A stretch of 64,000 bases of DNA, taken from Polytrichum commune (lineage: Eukaryota; Streptophyta; Polytrichopsida; Polytrichales; Polytrichaceae). Below, in pieces: positions 42,501 through 57,500 of this stretch. The position numbers and the translations under genes were made by a program. Each line of letters begins with the position of its first letter. Positions within the stretch are counted from its first letter, which is position 1. The notes under the pieces are model-generated. The model was not told the DNA's origin and did not search any database. It saw only the letters and a list, made by a program, of their open reading frames with translations. The DNA is taken from the NCBI GenBank assembly GCA_950295325.1, contig OX485803.1:10478001-10542000 (forward strand), read 5' to 3'.

Positions 42501-45500
42501 AGTTGATGACCTACAAAGAAATGTGTCCATTGATGTAGTTAAGCAAGCTGCCAATGGGCACTCTGAAGAAGAGCAGAGGTCAAAGCGGAAGCGGCCACTG
42601 AATAGCAGCCTGCTAAAGCGTTGGCAAGCCTTCACATCCGATTTACATAAGGCAGAGCGACAGGTGGAAGCTGCAAAGACAGGCTTTGCCTTCTCCTTTG
42701 TAGAAGGAGTTTTAGTGAAAGCTATACGTGAGGGGCACTGGCTTCTTCTTGATGAGATCAATCTGGCTCCTGTGGAAACTTTGGAGAGATTAACTGGAGT
42801 CTTAGAAGGGGCAGGAGGCACACTTTCTCTGACAGAGCGTGGCGATGTTGAAAATGTGTTCCGCCATTCAAATTTTCGGATTTTTGGTTGTATGAACCCT
42901 GCAACAGACTTTGGAAAACGTGATCTCCCAATTTCCTTGCGAAATCGGTTTACAGAATTGTATGTTGACGAGCTAACTCAAAAAGAGGACCTACATGCCT
43001 TGGTATTTCAGTTTCTGGAGAACACCATTCCATCCCCCCCTGTTGAGGACATTGTTAATTTCTATCTCCAGGCTCGTCATGAAGCAGAGACTAGACTACT
43101 GGATGGGGCTAATCAAAAACCCCAGTATAGTTTGAGGTCACTTGCACGAGCCCTTGAATACACCTGTGCTGCTATGTCTACATATGGGTTCCATAGATCG
43201 TTGTATGATGGAATCTGCATGTCGTTCTTGACTCTCCTTGATCGCCCAAGCGCACTCATAATGGAGCAGATTATTAACTCATCATTATTCAAGATTACAG
43301 GAGCTGCTGCAACAAAAGCTCTGAAGGCTCTTTTTAAGGTTCCACCCCAGCCTAGTCCTGCTCATGTTCTTTTTGAGCACTTCTGGGTGGAGAGCGGGAA
43401 TGCCCAACTGATGAGGTTAGCATTCATTCTCGTTGTCATGTTGAACATGGTATAACTTCTTAGTATTAATGCTGCGTCTTTAATGTAGTGCAAGGTAATG
43501 CCTGGATCAAGTGTAGCTGCCATCCAGGAAATGCCTTATTGAATTCTGATGCAATTGATTAACTTGACTTCTGCACTTGAAAGCTACATGCATAGGATAC
43601 AGATTAAAGTAAGATGTATTTTTCTGCAGTTTGTCCCAGGAGTTGAAAGACCGCTACGTTTGCACAAAGACCATTATGGAGCACCTCAAGAACCTGGCTA
43701 GGGCAGTATTTGTTCGAAAATATCCTGTTTTGTTGCAAGGACCAACGTCAAGTGGGAAAACCAGCCTTGTTGAGTACTTGGCTACAACTACTGGTCATCG
43801 TTTTGTCCGCATCAACAATCATGAACATACAGACCTGCAAGAGTATTTTGGTTCGTATGTGACAGATTCTTCAGGAAAGCTGGTTTTTCAGGAAGGAATA
43901 CTTGTTGAAGCAGTGCGGAAAGGGTACTGGATTGTTCTCGATGAGTTGAATCTAGCACCTTCAGATGTTTTAGAAGCTCTGAACCGATTGCTAGATGATA
44001 ACAGAGAGCTCTTTGTACCAGAACTTCAAATCACCGTGAAGCCACATCCTCATTTTATGTTGTTTGCAACACAAAATCCGCCTGGAATATATGGAGGGAG
44101 GAAAGTTCTTTCTAGGGCATTTCGTAATCGATTTATGGAGCTTCATGTAGATGACATCCCTGATGATGAGCTGTGCATGATACTGGAGAAACGGTGCCAG
44201 ATTCCAGGGAGTTATGCAAAAAAAATGATAGAAGTAATGAAGGACCTACAGCGACACCGACAAGGTAGCAAAGTGTTTGCTGGTAAACATGGCTTCATTA
44301 CTGCTCGTGATCTTTTTCGATGGGCAGAACGGCATGGGAATGGATATGAGGAGCTAGCTAGAGATGGTTATATGCTGCTTGCGGAGAGGTTACGTAATGC
44401 AGAGGAGAAAGAAGTGGTACAGAGAGTGCTTGAAAAGCACATGCGTGTGAAGATTGATGTAGATCAGCTCCATGAGCTAGGAGGCTCTAAGGCTTTGCAG
44501 GCTGCTAAAGTCTTTCTGGAATCTGAAGAGCATGTGTTGTCTTTTGGAAGGATTGTATGGACCAAAAGCATGAAGCGTTTGTTCAATCTAGTGGAGCACT
44601 GCATTAGACATTGTGAGCCTGTTCTTCTTGTAGGTGAAACTGGGTGCGGGAAAACCATGATTTGTCAGCTCCTATCTTTGCTTCTGAAACAAAAACTCCA
44701 CATTCTTAATTGCCATCAGCACACAGAGACATCTGATTTTCTTGGTGGCCTCCGACCTGTCCGTGAGCGAGAGAGTCTAGCCACAAAGTTTAAGAAAACT
44801 GCTGAAAGAGTGGCTTCTTTGGAAATAATCTCTAAACACTGTCCTGACAAGATTTCCTTCAAGATAGACGATGCTGCAACCACAATTGCACTCATTAAAT
44901 CAGCTCTATCAGGTGAGATGTTCCCTTCCTTGTTGTATAGCCCTCACCCCCTTCTCCTTATTCTGACAATACTATTAATTTCTGTTGGGGATTTTTTTAT
45001 GAGTTTGCCAAGGCACATGCGTATGAGTTGAAGTTTCATATATTATGGTTTGATCATTTCAAGAAATTGTGATCTGAGAGAAATGTTGGCTAGTATGGAT
45101 CTGTTCTGCAAGGAGTCATCACCTCATTGGCGCTTGACCTTTCTCAGATCTGTGTTCAGACCCTTAAAGATGTGTAAATGTTGTTCTCAGTAGAGCATTT
45201 TTACTTCTTTTGTTTCTCTAGATTTCTTGTCTCTTCTCATGTACTGTCTCTTCTATCCTTGTGGTTCTGTTTTTTTCATCACAAACAATAGATTTTCCTG
45301 GCATTGACTTGTTTACTTCCAACAGACATGAAGAAGTGGAAGCAAGATGATGAGAATTTGGCCAAGTCACTTCATATTGTTGAAGAAGCTCTGTATGAGC
45401 TATCAACGTATCACAAGGACTGGCAATCCCTTTTTGTTTGGCATGATGGTCCCCTTGTCCAAGCTATGCGTGATGGAGATATGTTCCTTGTGGATGAAAT

Positions 45501-48500
45501 ATCTCTTGCGGACGATAGTGTGCTGGAAAGATTGAACAGTGTGCTTGAGCCCAAGCGTCTGCTGGTAATTATGGATCTTCTCTGGATTCTTTGTATTGTG
45601 TGCCTGCTGTTGTGGTTCCCCTTGCTTAAGTTTGATTTTCAACCCAACCTATACTATCACGTATTAGAGTAATCCTTTAAGTCGGTGGGACTTTTTCTTG
45701 GTAGTTGGTCTCCTATAATTTTGTTTTTTGTTCGTACAATATTAATGATTTCTCTCCATTGTGATGCATGCTCTGAGGTAGTGTTTGAATTTGAAAAAAA
45801 AACAACCTATTTTGGTTCATTGAGGGCCAACTTCGTTTTAGCATCTCTTGGCATGCCAAAATTAGTTTGACCATCGATGAACCTATATAGAATGTTCTTC
45901 ATTCAAACCTCCACACTACCTCAAAGCATGCACCAAAAAATTACTGTATGGAAGGTGTCGTATGCAAACAACCAACTCCTGACCAAAAGTCATGTTGAGT
46001 GAGAGGATCACTCTATTGCATTGACCCAGAAAAGCAGGTTTGGGGCTTTGTTTTGGATAGTAGATAGAGATGTGGGTGTTACAATCAGGCAGGATGCTAT
46101 GTACTGAAGCAGTAGAGTGACCTTCTGCTATTGTTAAATCTGAGGTCCTTGCTTAACTTTTTTTTTGGGCTTCGACAGGTTTTAGCGGAAAAGGGAGGGG
46201 CTATTGTGGAGGAATTGATTGCCAACCCAAGCTTTCGCCTTCTAGCAACAATGAACCCTGGAGGGGACTTTGGCAAAAAAGAGCTTTCTCCTGCTCTGAG
46301 GAACCGTTTCACTGAAATTTGGGTTCCTCCTATTAGTGATATAGAAGACCTCAGAAGCATTGTCTTAGATAGATTTCTTGTTCCTGAGTTAACCAGCCTG
46401 GCAGGTCCTATGCTTCAGTTCTGGCAGTGGTTTCAACATCATCACGAGGGTGGGAGGTCACTCTCCATACGTGATCTTCTGGCATGGATCACTTACATAA
46501 ATATTGCTGACACGCAGATTGGGAAGATTCCTGCATTCATTCATGGGGCCTTCTTAGTTCTTTTAGATGGTATTGGGTTTGGAACAGGTTTGTCGAACTC
46601 AGTTGCCCAACAGTTACAAACAGATTGTGCAAATTATTTATTTGACCAGCTATCTGAAGATGAGAAGCATATTGCCATTGAAGCTATTCAACCTAAAGAT
46701 GATAAATTTGGGTGTCTAGATGTATCTGCCATGGAGGTGGGTGGTAGTTCCCATGGCAATATATTTGGATTGCACCCATTCTTCATTCTTAGAGGTGATC
46801 ACACATTACCTCAGATCAGCTTTGCACTTGATGCACCCACAACAAAACGGAATGCTTGGAAGATTTTACGTGCCATGCAGTTGCCTAAGCCAATTCTTTT
46901 GGAAGGAAGCCCTGGTGTTGGCAAGACAAGCCTAGTGGCAGCTCTGGCAGCTGCTTCAGGCCATGCTTTGGTGAGAATCAATCTCTCTGAGCAGACAGAT
47001 ATAATGGATTTGCTAGGTTCAGATTTACCAGTTGAAGGCGGGACAGGTGCCGATTTTCAATGGTCCGATGGGGTGTTCCTACAGGTTGGTGCTTTTGATA
47101 ACCTCTCCCCTTTTAGTATTTTGATTGTCGATATATGGCTCTTGGCAATGAGTAAATATACTTTGAAAGCTTCACTGAATTCTAATTCTAAAGTGAATAA
47201 TTTCAAAGACCTGGTTTTATATTGTGAGAGAATACTGTAGATGATGTAAGCACAGCAGGTCTTATTCTGCAATTTCTATTAGCTTTTAGTTTTGGTTTTC
47301 TTCAGCTGCTCTTAATTTTAAGTATTGCTTTTATATTCTGAATTGAAGAATGTGTATAAGATTATAATCATATAAGAAACTACAACACTTCCCTGATACT
47401 CATTAAAATTGTCCGAAATGTGATGCTGTGAGTTTCTACAATTCTCTTGAATCTAATGAAAAGGTAATTTAGGCTAATATTGTTTGTGTTGTTGTTCTGA
47501 ATATTTAATTGTTGATATCCTTACAAAAGCTTTCTCCTGACAGGCTCTGAAATCTGGACACTGGGTGCTTCTTGACGAACTCAACCTGGCATCACAGTCA
47601 GTGTTGGAAGGCCTGAATGCTTGCCTTGATCACCGAGGAGAGCTTTTTATACCTGAACTAGGTCGCAGTTTCAAATGCCCTCCTACTTTCCGTGTGTTCG
47701 CTTGCCAGAATCCTCTTTCACAGGGAGGTGGGCGTAAAGGCCTCCCAAAGTCGTTCCTGAATCGCTTCACAAAGGTCTACATGGATGCGCTCTCTTCTGA
47801 TGACTTCTTAGATATTGCAAGCATTTTACACCCTTCTATTCCAAAGTCGATCTTGGTGAAGATGATTGGTTTCAATGCACGGTTATACCATGAGACAATG
47901 ATTGCTCATTCATATGGTAATTCTGGTGCTCCATGGGAGTTCAACCTTCGGGATATATTGCGGTGGTGTGAGCTCATGGAGGGAAGCCATGACTGTCAAC
48001 CGGATTCTGTGACAGACATCTATTCTCCTCAACATTTTCTTGATGTCATCTATTTGCAGCGCATGCGCACGATTGACGATCGATGCCGTGTTCTTAGTCT
48101 TTTCCAGGAAGTCTTTGGTACTGTCTTTGAGATTAACACATTTCCAGGAATTACAGTTCATCCTGACATTCTACAAGTAGGGCTAGCAAGTCTTGATCGG
48201 AGAGATGGACCATGGTTACAAGGGCACCTTGCCAAGCAACTACAGCTTCTGCCTGGTTTATCAAACAGGTTATTATTTCTAAGAGTCCAGTTGTTTTCAT
48301 CTTGATAGTTCCTTTTGTAAACTTGAATTTTAGTTTCTCTAGATATATAGCCTCCAAAGTTCAACATTTATTTCACATTGAGCTGCTCTCAGTGAAATAT
48401 TCACCTCTTGTCAATAATCATACACATTCAAGGCATAGCTTAGTTCAGATCTCTTAGGATAGGTTGTTGTTAATAGACTGTTTGTAATTTGAATTTGGTG

Positions 48501-51500
48501 CATTTTTTTTTGCAAAGTGAGTTTCTGTGGTTAATGACTTCTACTTAAGAGCATGAGTTTCAATCTCTTAGTAACAGTATTGCTGCAATTTCAGCCATCC
48601 TGGACATGATCTTGCTAGAGAACAACCAACATGCCTTTCTACACTCAACTGAGTTCGATTTAGGGAGTTTTCTTATAGTGTTGCTGATCTCTATGGTCAT
48701 TGTAGTGCTGGTCTGGATGGTTCTTACAGGGGAGATGGAGGGTTCTGATATCTCCTACGTTTATTTTGCAGGATGGAAGCTGCCATGCATTGTGTGTCGA
48801 AAGGATGGATGTGCATTCTGGTTGGACCTCCTGCAACAGGAAAAACCTCCCTTGTCCGCTTGATGGCAGCTCTTACAGGCAACTCGTTGCATGAATTTGC
48901 ACTTTCAAGTGCAACTGATACAACTGAGTTACTTGGTTGCTTTGAACAACATGATCCTTTCAGACAGTGGCAAGATATTGTGAAGAGGACTTATGACTCT
49001 TTAAAAACTATATGCAGCTTTTGTTTAAGTGTGAATGAAGGTACTCTTATTTTCCATCTTTACCATTGTTGAAGTTTGATTCGTGCATGTGTGTACTCCA
49101 GTAAATAATTTGATTGAAATAATCTGTTCAGTTGAAATTTTCTCTAGTTATAGTTGGTGACACCATGAGATATTTTGATGCTTACATTGGTCTATCATGT
49201 ATGAAGGTGCCTTGCAGGCTGAAGTGAAACTCAATCTGGTGAAGAATCTGTTTGGCTCATGGACAGCTTTTCAAAAGTGCTCTCATAATCCTGTAGCACG
49301 GTTAGAGCAGCATATTGAACAAGGGGCTATAGACTTAGTGGCTGTCAATATGATTCTTCAGATCTTGGAACAGCTGAGCCAGGTAGTCACTTCCAGTGGC
49401 ATGTCTATTGAAGACATTGATTTGGACCCACGATGCTTGACCCAAAGAGCATTAGAATTGAAATCTAATATTGGGCAGTTCGGTAATGCTGGGCATTTTG
49501 AATGGGTTGATGGAGGGCTTTTGAAGGCAGTTGAACGCGGAGAGTGGGTGGTCCTTGAGAATGCAAATTTTTGCAACCCAACGGTATGTTCTGTTTATTT
49601 GTAGTGTGGAAGTGCTCTGCTATGGACTATGGTCCCATCCATTTCTTCTATTTGGTATTTGAGAATGGTCTAGAAGGATGTGAAGGATACCTGCTGGTGT
49701 GGTAGCTCTATAGATGAGACTTGTGATATACTTATTTTCAGGTCAGTAGTGATATTTATAAAGAGTGGTAACCAATGCGAGGTGGAATGAAGCTAAGCAA
49801 GAATACAAGATATCATATCATGTTTTTGGTTTGTAGTACACCAATCATGACAGGATATGGTTAAGGGTTACAACCATCCTCCTCATAGCTACTAGAAAGA
49901 TGCTACATCATCAAGATTCCTCCTCACACCAGTTATGTAGCATCATGTGGTAAGAGGAGGGGACCATTTCAGTTGGTGGGTTGTATGAGCGCAAAGTAGG
50001 GTCTTGTCAGGCCTTTTCCTACTTTCACACTTGTCTCACAGATCACTTCTCCTTCAGGATTTCCAATTACTGGATGTTAGATTTGCACCCTGGATTAAGA
50101 GATTGAGGAATTGTTTTGTGCAGGTTCTTGACAGGTTGAACCCTCTGCTTGAACCAGGGGGTAGCATCATGATCAATGAGCGAGGACTAGTCAATGGTGA
50201 ACCAATGGTGGTTCAAGCCCATCCCAACTTTCGTCTCTTTCTCACAATAGACCCAGCTCATGGAGAGGTTTCAAGAGCAATGCGTAACCGTGGGGTTGAA
50301 CTCTTTATGCTGCAACCTGACTGGTCTCTTTCAAAAAGTGAGAAGAGCCCAATCCTGGAAGATCTCCTTGGAGGACCCAACACGGCTGATCTGGACTCAT
50401 TGAAAATACTTATACAACCTGGAGTCCCAAGCTCTATCCTTATTCAAGGAATGTGCAAAACACACATTGACCTTCAAAAACTTACAGAGGTTACACATAG
50501 TGGGTTGCCTGTCTCCCTGCGTGAACTACATGCATGGGTGATGCTGTTGCAGCAGCTTCTTGAAAGGGGTGGTGACTTGCTGTGGTCTTTGAAATGCAGC
50601 TGGGAACAAACTTATGCCCGCCGTCTTGATTCTGTGGAGGTGAGAGAACAAGCCTTGGAAAAGTTCCATGCAAGGCTTGGATCAGTAGATCTCATGAATG
50701 TGATGAATTGGAGGCATGTTGCACTCAGCACTCCAGGGGGTTGGCCGACACCCATCACTTTAATAGATTATTGCTTGAATTCAAAGGAGGCAGTAATTAC
50801 ACGAGACAGTGGATTTCTGGAGTTTTTGGGTTCTCAGTCCTGTGCTGTTGGAGCTCAAAAGGAGTGGCAGTCTTCGGAAAACAGACAGAATCCTTTGAAA
50901 TTGACACAAGGAAACACTGCCTCAGTTGCTCATCTTCCAGCAAGTTTAGTGTTCTGTTTCCTGAACCCCGGGAAATTTTCGTCCAAGGATCACCCCTTGC
51001 CCCAATTTAATTCACAAGATGTTGACTCTATGTTGCTATTTGCGAGCCTCTGGCTGATGGAACAGGTGAGCTGTGCAGACTTCAATCTCAGATTGCAGTG
51101 GCTGAAAAACTTCACAGCTAATTTGCAAGTGCCTTCCAATGTTTTGAATCGTGTTGTTGCTGCATTGGAACATGAAAGAGTGCACCCACTCTCAATAGAA
51201 CTGCATTCTGTGGAGGAATCAAGAAGAAAATTGAAATGGATCAAAGTTGCTAGGAGGATCGAGATCCTGAGAAGAAGTCTCTTGCAGTGGGAAAAAGAGG
51301 ATGAAGCATACAAGATATCGGACGAGCTAAGTCCTCATTCAACATGTGGCCCTGTGGTGCAATCTTACTGGCAGCACAAGCATCGGGCGGAACGCTCTCG
51401 AATTTCATCTACCCAATTGCCAAGGGCTATGTTGATCTATTTGTATGCTTTGTTTTCCTCTCTGCGGAAAGTGGAAAACGAGGTGCTGATTTCAAGCATA

Positions 51501-54500
51501 ACCTGCGAGTGGGACGTGAAGCTGGAGAGAGCCTTCTTGACTTTACAGGAGTGGCATGAAGCACTGTGGCAAAATCTCAGCACTCCAAAGTTCGATGTGG
51601 AAGGGTTTCTTTTCCACTGGAGTTTATTGAAACGAAGTCTTCAACTCTTGTTCAATTTACTTTGCACAGCTGGTGTTTCTGCCTCAAAGGCAGAGGAGGA
51701 AATTAAAGGTCTTTGTAGATTAATCGATGAGCCGTTTGCTTTAGGGGAGAATCCTCTTTCAAAGCCCCTTCTATGGAAATTTGGGGGCCATCCAGAGCTC
51801 CTGCACTCAAAGGATGGTCAAGACCTGGAACTCCAAGTTATGGGGATATGTCAAGATTTATGGAGTTCAGGAGTTCAGGAGGGGAATATGATTATCTGTG
51901 CTGATAGTAAGCTCCGCCAGCTTGCCATGACAGGCTTGAGTATCATACGGTGGCTAGGTCATGACACCACTATGACCTCATCTGATGGTGCTCCCCCAAA
52001 TCATACAGTTCATTTGGAGTCTTTAGAGATGTATCAACTGCTGAAGGAGAGGATAGAGCAAGAGAAGACCGCAATCATACCTTTGCGCAATCACGATATC
52101 ATACCACTAAGTACTAAATTGGCTCGTGTTGCTGGCAGCCAAAAGACACAGCCTTCACAGACCTTGTGGTTACCTTCATTCCCTCTGGATCTACTTCGCT
52201 GGCCCAGTGCCTGGGCTCTTTGGGCACAGCTTTTGCCATGGCTAAGCGACATAAGTGTTGGTGAAGACACAAAATTGCTTTCTGATTTATCACTTCTGGT
52301 TACTACTGCTTTTCATTCTGAAGAAGAATTGCTAGGGGCTCTGAAGGAGAAAGTTGCAGAGGGAACTCTCAAGCAAATGATAAGCTTTGGTATCTCCTGT
52401 TCCTCAAGGTCGCCTGTGGATCTTGTCCCGCACCAACACCTGTTATGGCTATTAGATGGAACCCACCCATCCCAAACCAATGTGTTGACTGCCTTCAGAG
52501 ACACTGTCCATGAGTTATGGGTCCGGTGGCATTCGGCACTTTGGACTAACATGTCAATGTCTCAGGACCCTTCAGAAATTAGATTTACAAATCTGGGTCC
52601 TGCGAGGATTTTCCATGCTGCACAAACTGTACATTTAACATATCTACTTGGTCATACAGGCCCAGTAAGAGATCATCATGCCAAACTTACACAGCTTAGG
52701 GTGGCAGCATCACACTTGTGGGATCAGGGGAAGTGCGGCAGTGTCGATGTCTTTGAGTTGATTTTGAGCTCTTCTAGTGCTCTCTTCCAGCAGATTGTAA
52801 TTGCGCACCAGAAGTCTTTCTCTGATGCAGATTTTCGAATCCTGGTTAGCATTCTTGTATCTTTACGATTAGCGGTATTTGCAAACAAAGACGGTTTGTT
52901 GGAAAATGAAGCTGTGATAGTTGAGGATCTTAGACACGTGCTTCAGCAATCGTCCCATGTGGAGCTCCTAAATGTTCTGGAGTTGTTGATTATTCCGCTT
53001 GTGAGACTCTTGTATTTCACAACGTGGAAATCCTTAGACTGTGGCCAGTCGCTGGTTTATCAGGGAAGAGTGTGGCTCTTGTTAGGGGAGTTAAGGCTCC
53101 GGTTACTTCTCCCAGCTGATGGATGTGACCCCGTTTCAAAATACAGGCATAAGTATGCCCACGTCACATCCAAATTGAATGATCTAGATATAGAAATAAA
53201 CACACGACGGGAGAGTGAGTATCTGGTTCGAGGCAGTCGACATTCACCTCAGATTCTGGAACTCCTTACAGTTCTCGAGGATATGAAGCGGGAAGGGAAT
53301 GCTCTGCTGAAGAAGGTGATCCCACGGCCTAATCCTCCACGTTATCGAGACTTCATTGGCCAGGTGGTTGGATTCATAATGTCGTCAGTTGACAACGGGA
53401 GGTTGGCTGTTCTGTCAAGTGATACATATCTGGACTTGCAGAATGGGACTCACACACCTCAAGAAGTCTCCACATGGCAAGACAATGCTATTCAGTTCAT
53501 CAGGCATCTTTCTTCTGCATATCCAGCCTATCGAGATGCTGTGCAGCCAGTCCAATTGGCAGTGTATGAGATGATGCTTGGCTTATCTCTGGTGCAAGAA
53601 GGCCGCATCCAGACAGTAACATTTGGAAAGAATGGTGTGAGTCTCGGAGAGAAAGCATTCATGGAGCTTTTATGCACTCTTATGCAGTTCCCAACCCTGA
53701 GAGGTGATGGTAGTGTTGGGGATGTCGGTCAAGGGGGTTTGACATCCTGCACACAAATAGTGACAAATGCATCCGAAGAGATAATATCACAGGTGGCAAA
53801 TTCTCTAGTGTCTGGCCCTGTGCACAGTGAAGTCCTGGATTTGGAGCTGAAAGTGATGGTTTTACGGGTTGCTCTTCTGCGTATTGGGCTCAACATCAAG
53901 CAGGGAAGGATCAAGGGCAAGGATGTTCTGAAGCTTGCTGAGAACATCTTTGATACTCTGGCCTCGTTGTGGGCTGAAATTAGAGACCGGCAGCTTGCCA
54001 GAAACAAGGAGGATGATGAATTTATACGCTTTACTGCCCGCACACATACCATGGAAACAGAAGCTGAGCTAGATGAGATTTCTTTCAGAGAGATGTTTGT
54101 TGACTTCCGGGCGGAGTTTCCTGGTTACGATGATGACACGGCCATGGCAAGTGCAGAAGTTGATGATAGAAAAGCAGAAGCAGCATTGAAAGAGAAAGAA
54201 AAGGCCTCTGATGAAGGAAAGCAGAGATTGGATAAGGCGTGGCTGGCAATACAGGAGCCTCTCACTCAGGATGTGGTAGCCGTTCATAGGCAAATCTTCA
54301 GTTGCACTTTGAAATGTTCGGATATTTTGGATGAGATCCTGGTGTCAGATGTTGAAAGAGAAAATGCTTTCTCACTTGCATACAAGGCTGGAGTAACCTT
54401 GATCAGAGCTGTAGGAGACAGGGTGCCAATCAAACTGGATGGTCTAATTGTAGCATCTCATGTGTTGCAAGTGGGCCTTGAGCACAAGAAGGTGGGGCTA

Positions 54501-57500
54501 CTCAGGCAGTCACAACCTGAAGGCAGACATCCCAGGTATGATATTTACAAAGATCCTAATCCCCCAGAGATGGCGCTAATGCTGGAACCTTTGGGGCGGT
54601 TTCTGGAGCGGGTTGGTGGCTTGTTAGCAGAGTGGCCAGAGCACCCAATTCTGTTACAGTTTTTAAACATTGCAAAAGCTCTGGTAGGAATATCACTCGA
54701 AGCCCCTATCATGAAAGCCTTAACTGGAGTAGAGCTATTGCTCTCAAAGGCTCAACTCTGGGAAGAGAATTCTGCCAAGCATGTCTCATTAGCAGGAGAA
54801 ATGAATGAGATGATGAAGTTGGTCAGAAGGTGGCGGAAGCTTGAGCTTGAAAGCTGGCCCTCATTGCTAGACTGCACTCTAGAAAAACATGAAAGGAGTG
54901 CTGAAAGCTTGTGGTTTTTCCTTCATGGGCTACTCCATCGACAATGGGCAGATGATATGGACAAAGAGATCGAGGATACAATTTCTAGTTTAGAAGAGTT
55001 CATGCAAACATCTCCACTTGGCGAGTTCCAACGGCGCCTTGATTTGTTACATTCCTTTTATGGACAGTTCACAATTGAAGAAGCATACAATGCTCCTCAT
55101 GCTGGGGCTTCACAAACTTCTGTGCGGATGATTGCACACATTCTGTACAATGTGCATGAGTACTACTCGCAATTTTTGATCGCAGTGGAGGAGGCTGTGT
55201 CACTTGGGAAGGCCCCTCTGGAGAAGGAGTTAAAGAGCTTTGTAAAGTTAACTAAATGGGAGGATCGTGGTTATTATGCTCTAGCCCTTTCTGCGGAGAA
55301 GACTCACCGTAAACTTCACAACATTCGACGAAGATATGATGAGCTTCTGAAGAAACCTGTCTTAGATTTATTAACGAGGCAGTCTGTACGAATGGGTACT
55401 CAAACTCTTGCTTCGTTGACCACCTCAGTATTGCCAACTGATGTTGAGCATGAACTTTCTAAAGATTCCAATGGCAATGATGAGAAGCTGAAGTCTACAT
55501 TCAAGCCTCCTGCAAGTGATGTGACTTCCACATTTTCAGAATGGAACCAATATTGTGAAATTAAAGTTGCACAATTGAAATTGTTGGTTTTCTCTGAAAT
55601 TCCCCTGGGTGTGCCAGGGGCACTCAAGCGATTACCAACCCTGACTTCAAAGATTTGCAAATTTATTGGGGTTGGAGTCTTTGAGATGGGCTGCAGAAGA
55701 GTCCAAGAAGACAGTGTGAATATGCTAGAAGAGTTCAGTACTTCTGTCATTTCTCGGTCAGCTGAGTTACGAAAGGGAGAGAAGAGGCTAGCAGTAAAGA
55801 AAAAAGCATTAATTGATCTTCTCAAAGCGTTGAAAGAAGTCGGATTGTCTCATCACAAGTCAGCTGTGCCAAAAGAACAAAGAAATACAAAGAACTGGTT
55901 TCAGCAGCCTGCTTTTGATGTTGCGGAGGTGCTGACTCCTTTGTCCCCAGTGGTGGATACTTTGGGAGATGGAGGAATCAATGCTAAAATTATTGCCGGC
56001 TCCATTGAAAGTGTGTGCAGCATGTGGACACGTGCCAAAACATACTACTTCCAGAATGTGGCACTCATGCAACGACTTAAACAGAATGCTCTCAATTTCA
56101 ACAAGGCCTTGAGCCTAAGAGAAGTTGAGTTTTCAACAAAGTATATGGAGCATTTGTTGTTTCTTCAAAGGAAGCAAAGACAAACTGCATTTGAGTTTTC
56201 GTCAAAACTGAGTCTTCTTCAAAACCTATCCACTCTTTTATCAGGTATGCTTACTAGGCATGTAGATTACCTTGTTCTTTCATCTTTTGGTACTCTTTTG
56301 ACTTTGCATTTCTAGCATTTTTAGCATTCTTAACATGTCATTGTTGCCAGGTTTTGCGGGCCCGGGAATATGTTTCCCACAACAAAGGGCACTCAGAAGA
56401 TGGATGTGGCAGCAAAAGGGTTTCCTGGACACTGTTTGCCACACAATGGCAGAATTATGTCTTCTATTTAAGACAGCTGAAGCATCACAGAGATCTCTTT
56501 CTGAGGTTGGCCAAATTACTGAAGCTGGACCTCTCAGCATTATCCTTTCAAGGCTGTTAAACAGTTTACAGGGTTGTAAAAATGTTCTAGATGAGCTCCT
56601 GGTTCCCAACAGTCGGAGTGTAAAAGGTCAGAGTAGTCTTGAAGATGCATGGCCTTTGGTTATAACCCCGGCAATGCAGAAAGTACTCGCAGATAATTTT
56701 GCTGCTGTAAAGAGTACAGAATGTGCCATCAAAGAGCTCTGTGAACGTCTTGATAGTTCCAGAATTCCAGGCCTGAGTACACTTCAGCATCTGCTAATCA
56801 AAGGACGAGAATTGTCAGAGAAGTTTGAGGAGCTCATCATGAGTCTGGACAAGGTGGAAACCTCTGAAAAGAGAGGTGCAGCTGGTTTAGTATCTTTTAC
56901 TGAACATTATGAGAAGACTGTATCAGAGGTTCTTTTAGCAGTTCAAGACCTGAGGATGAACACGACAAACAATAATGTAGAAAATTCAGTTCCTTCATCT
57001 GAGGAAGGGCAGATTGAACTCATGGGAACTATCCAGGACATAGATCACTCAATTTCCAAGAAGATGGTTGCTTTGCGGTTTGGGCAGATCTGTGATTCAA
57101 TAATGAGGACCATTTTGGCAGGTACATAAGAGCAGTTCACTTCTTTCTTTTCATACAATTAGCACTTACTTTAGGGTTGCCAAGTTTGAATTGTTTTTTC
57201 TTCATCAGTGAGCTGCTTAGTATTTTATTAAACCACCATGTTACTTGATTACCAAGTGGTTTATCTGCCCATTGGACTCATTTTAGCAGAGATTTGAAAC
57301 AGAGTATCCTTCACATTCATGTTTTGGTTTCCAGCATCATTTGCTTGTGCTGATGAGGATATCTTTTGGAGACCATTTTTGACAGGGGCAGATACTATGG
57401 ATATGGACGGAAGCCATGGCAGTGATACAGGCATGGCATTGGGACAGCTGCTTGGCTCTATATCTGTTCCATTACAGATCATACAAGCAGCAGGAGCTCA

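Noticed and set aside
56354-56560. Second open frame overlapping MDN1 exon 11, reading REYVSHNKGHSEDGCGSKRV...
   Set aside because: The frame ending at 57129 joins exons 10 and 12 in phase and matches Midasin (RRWMWQQKGFLDT); the overlapping frame stops early and joins nothing.
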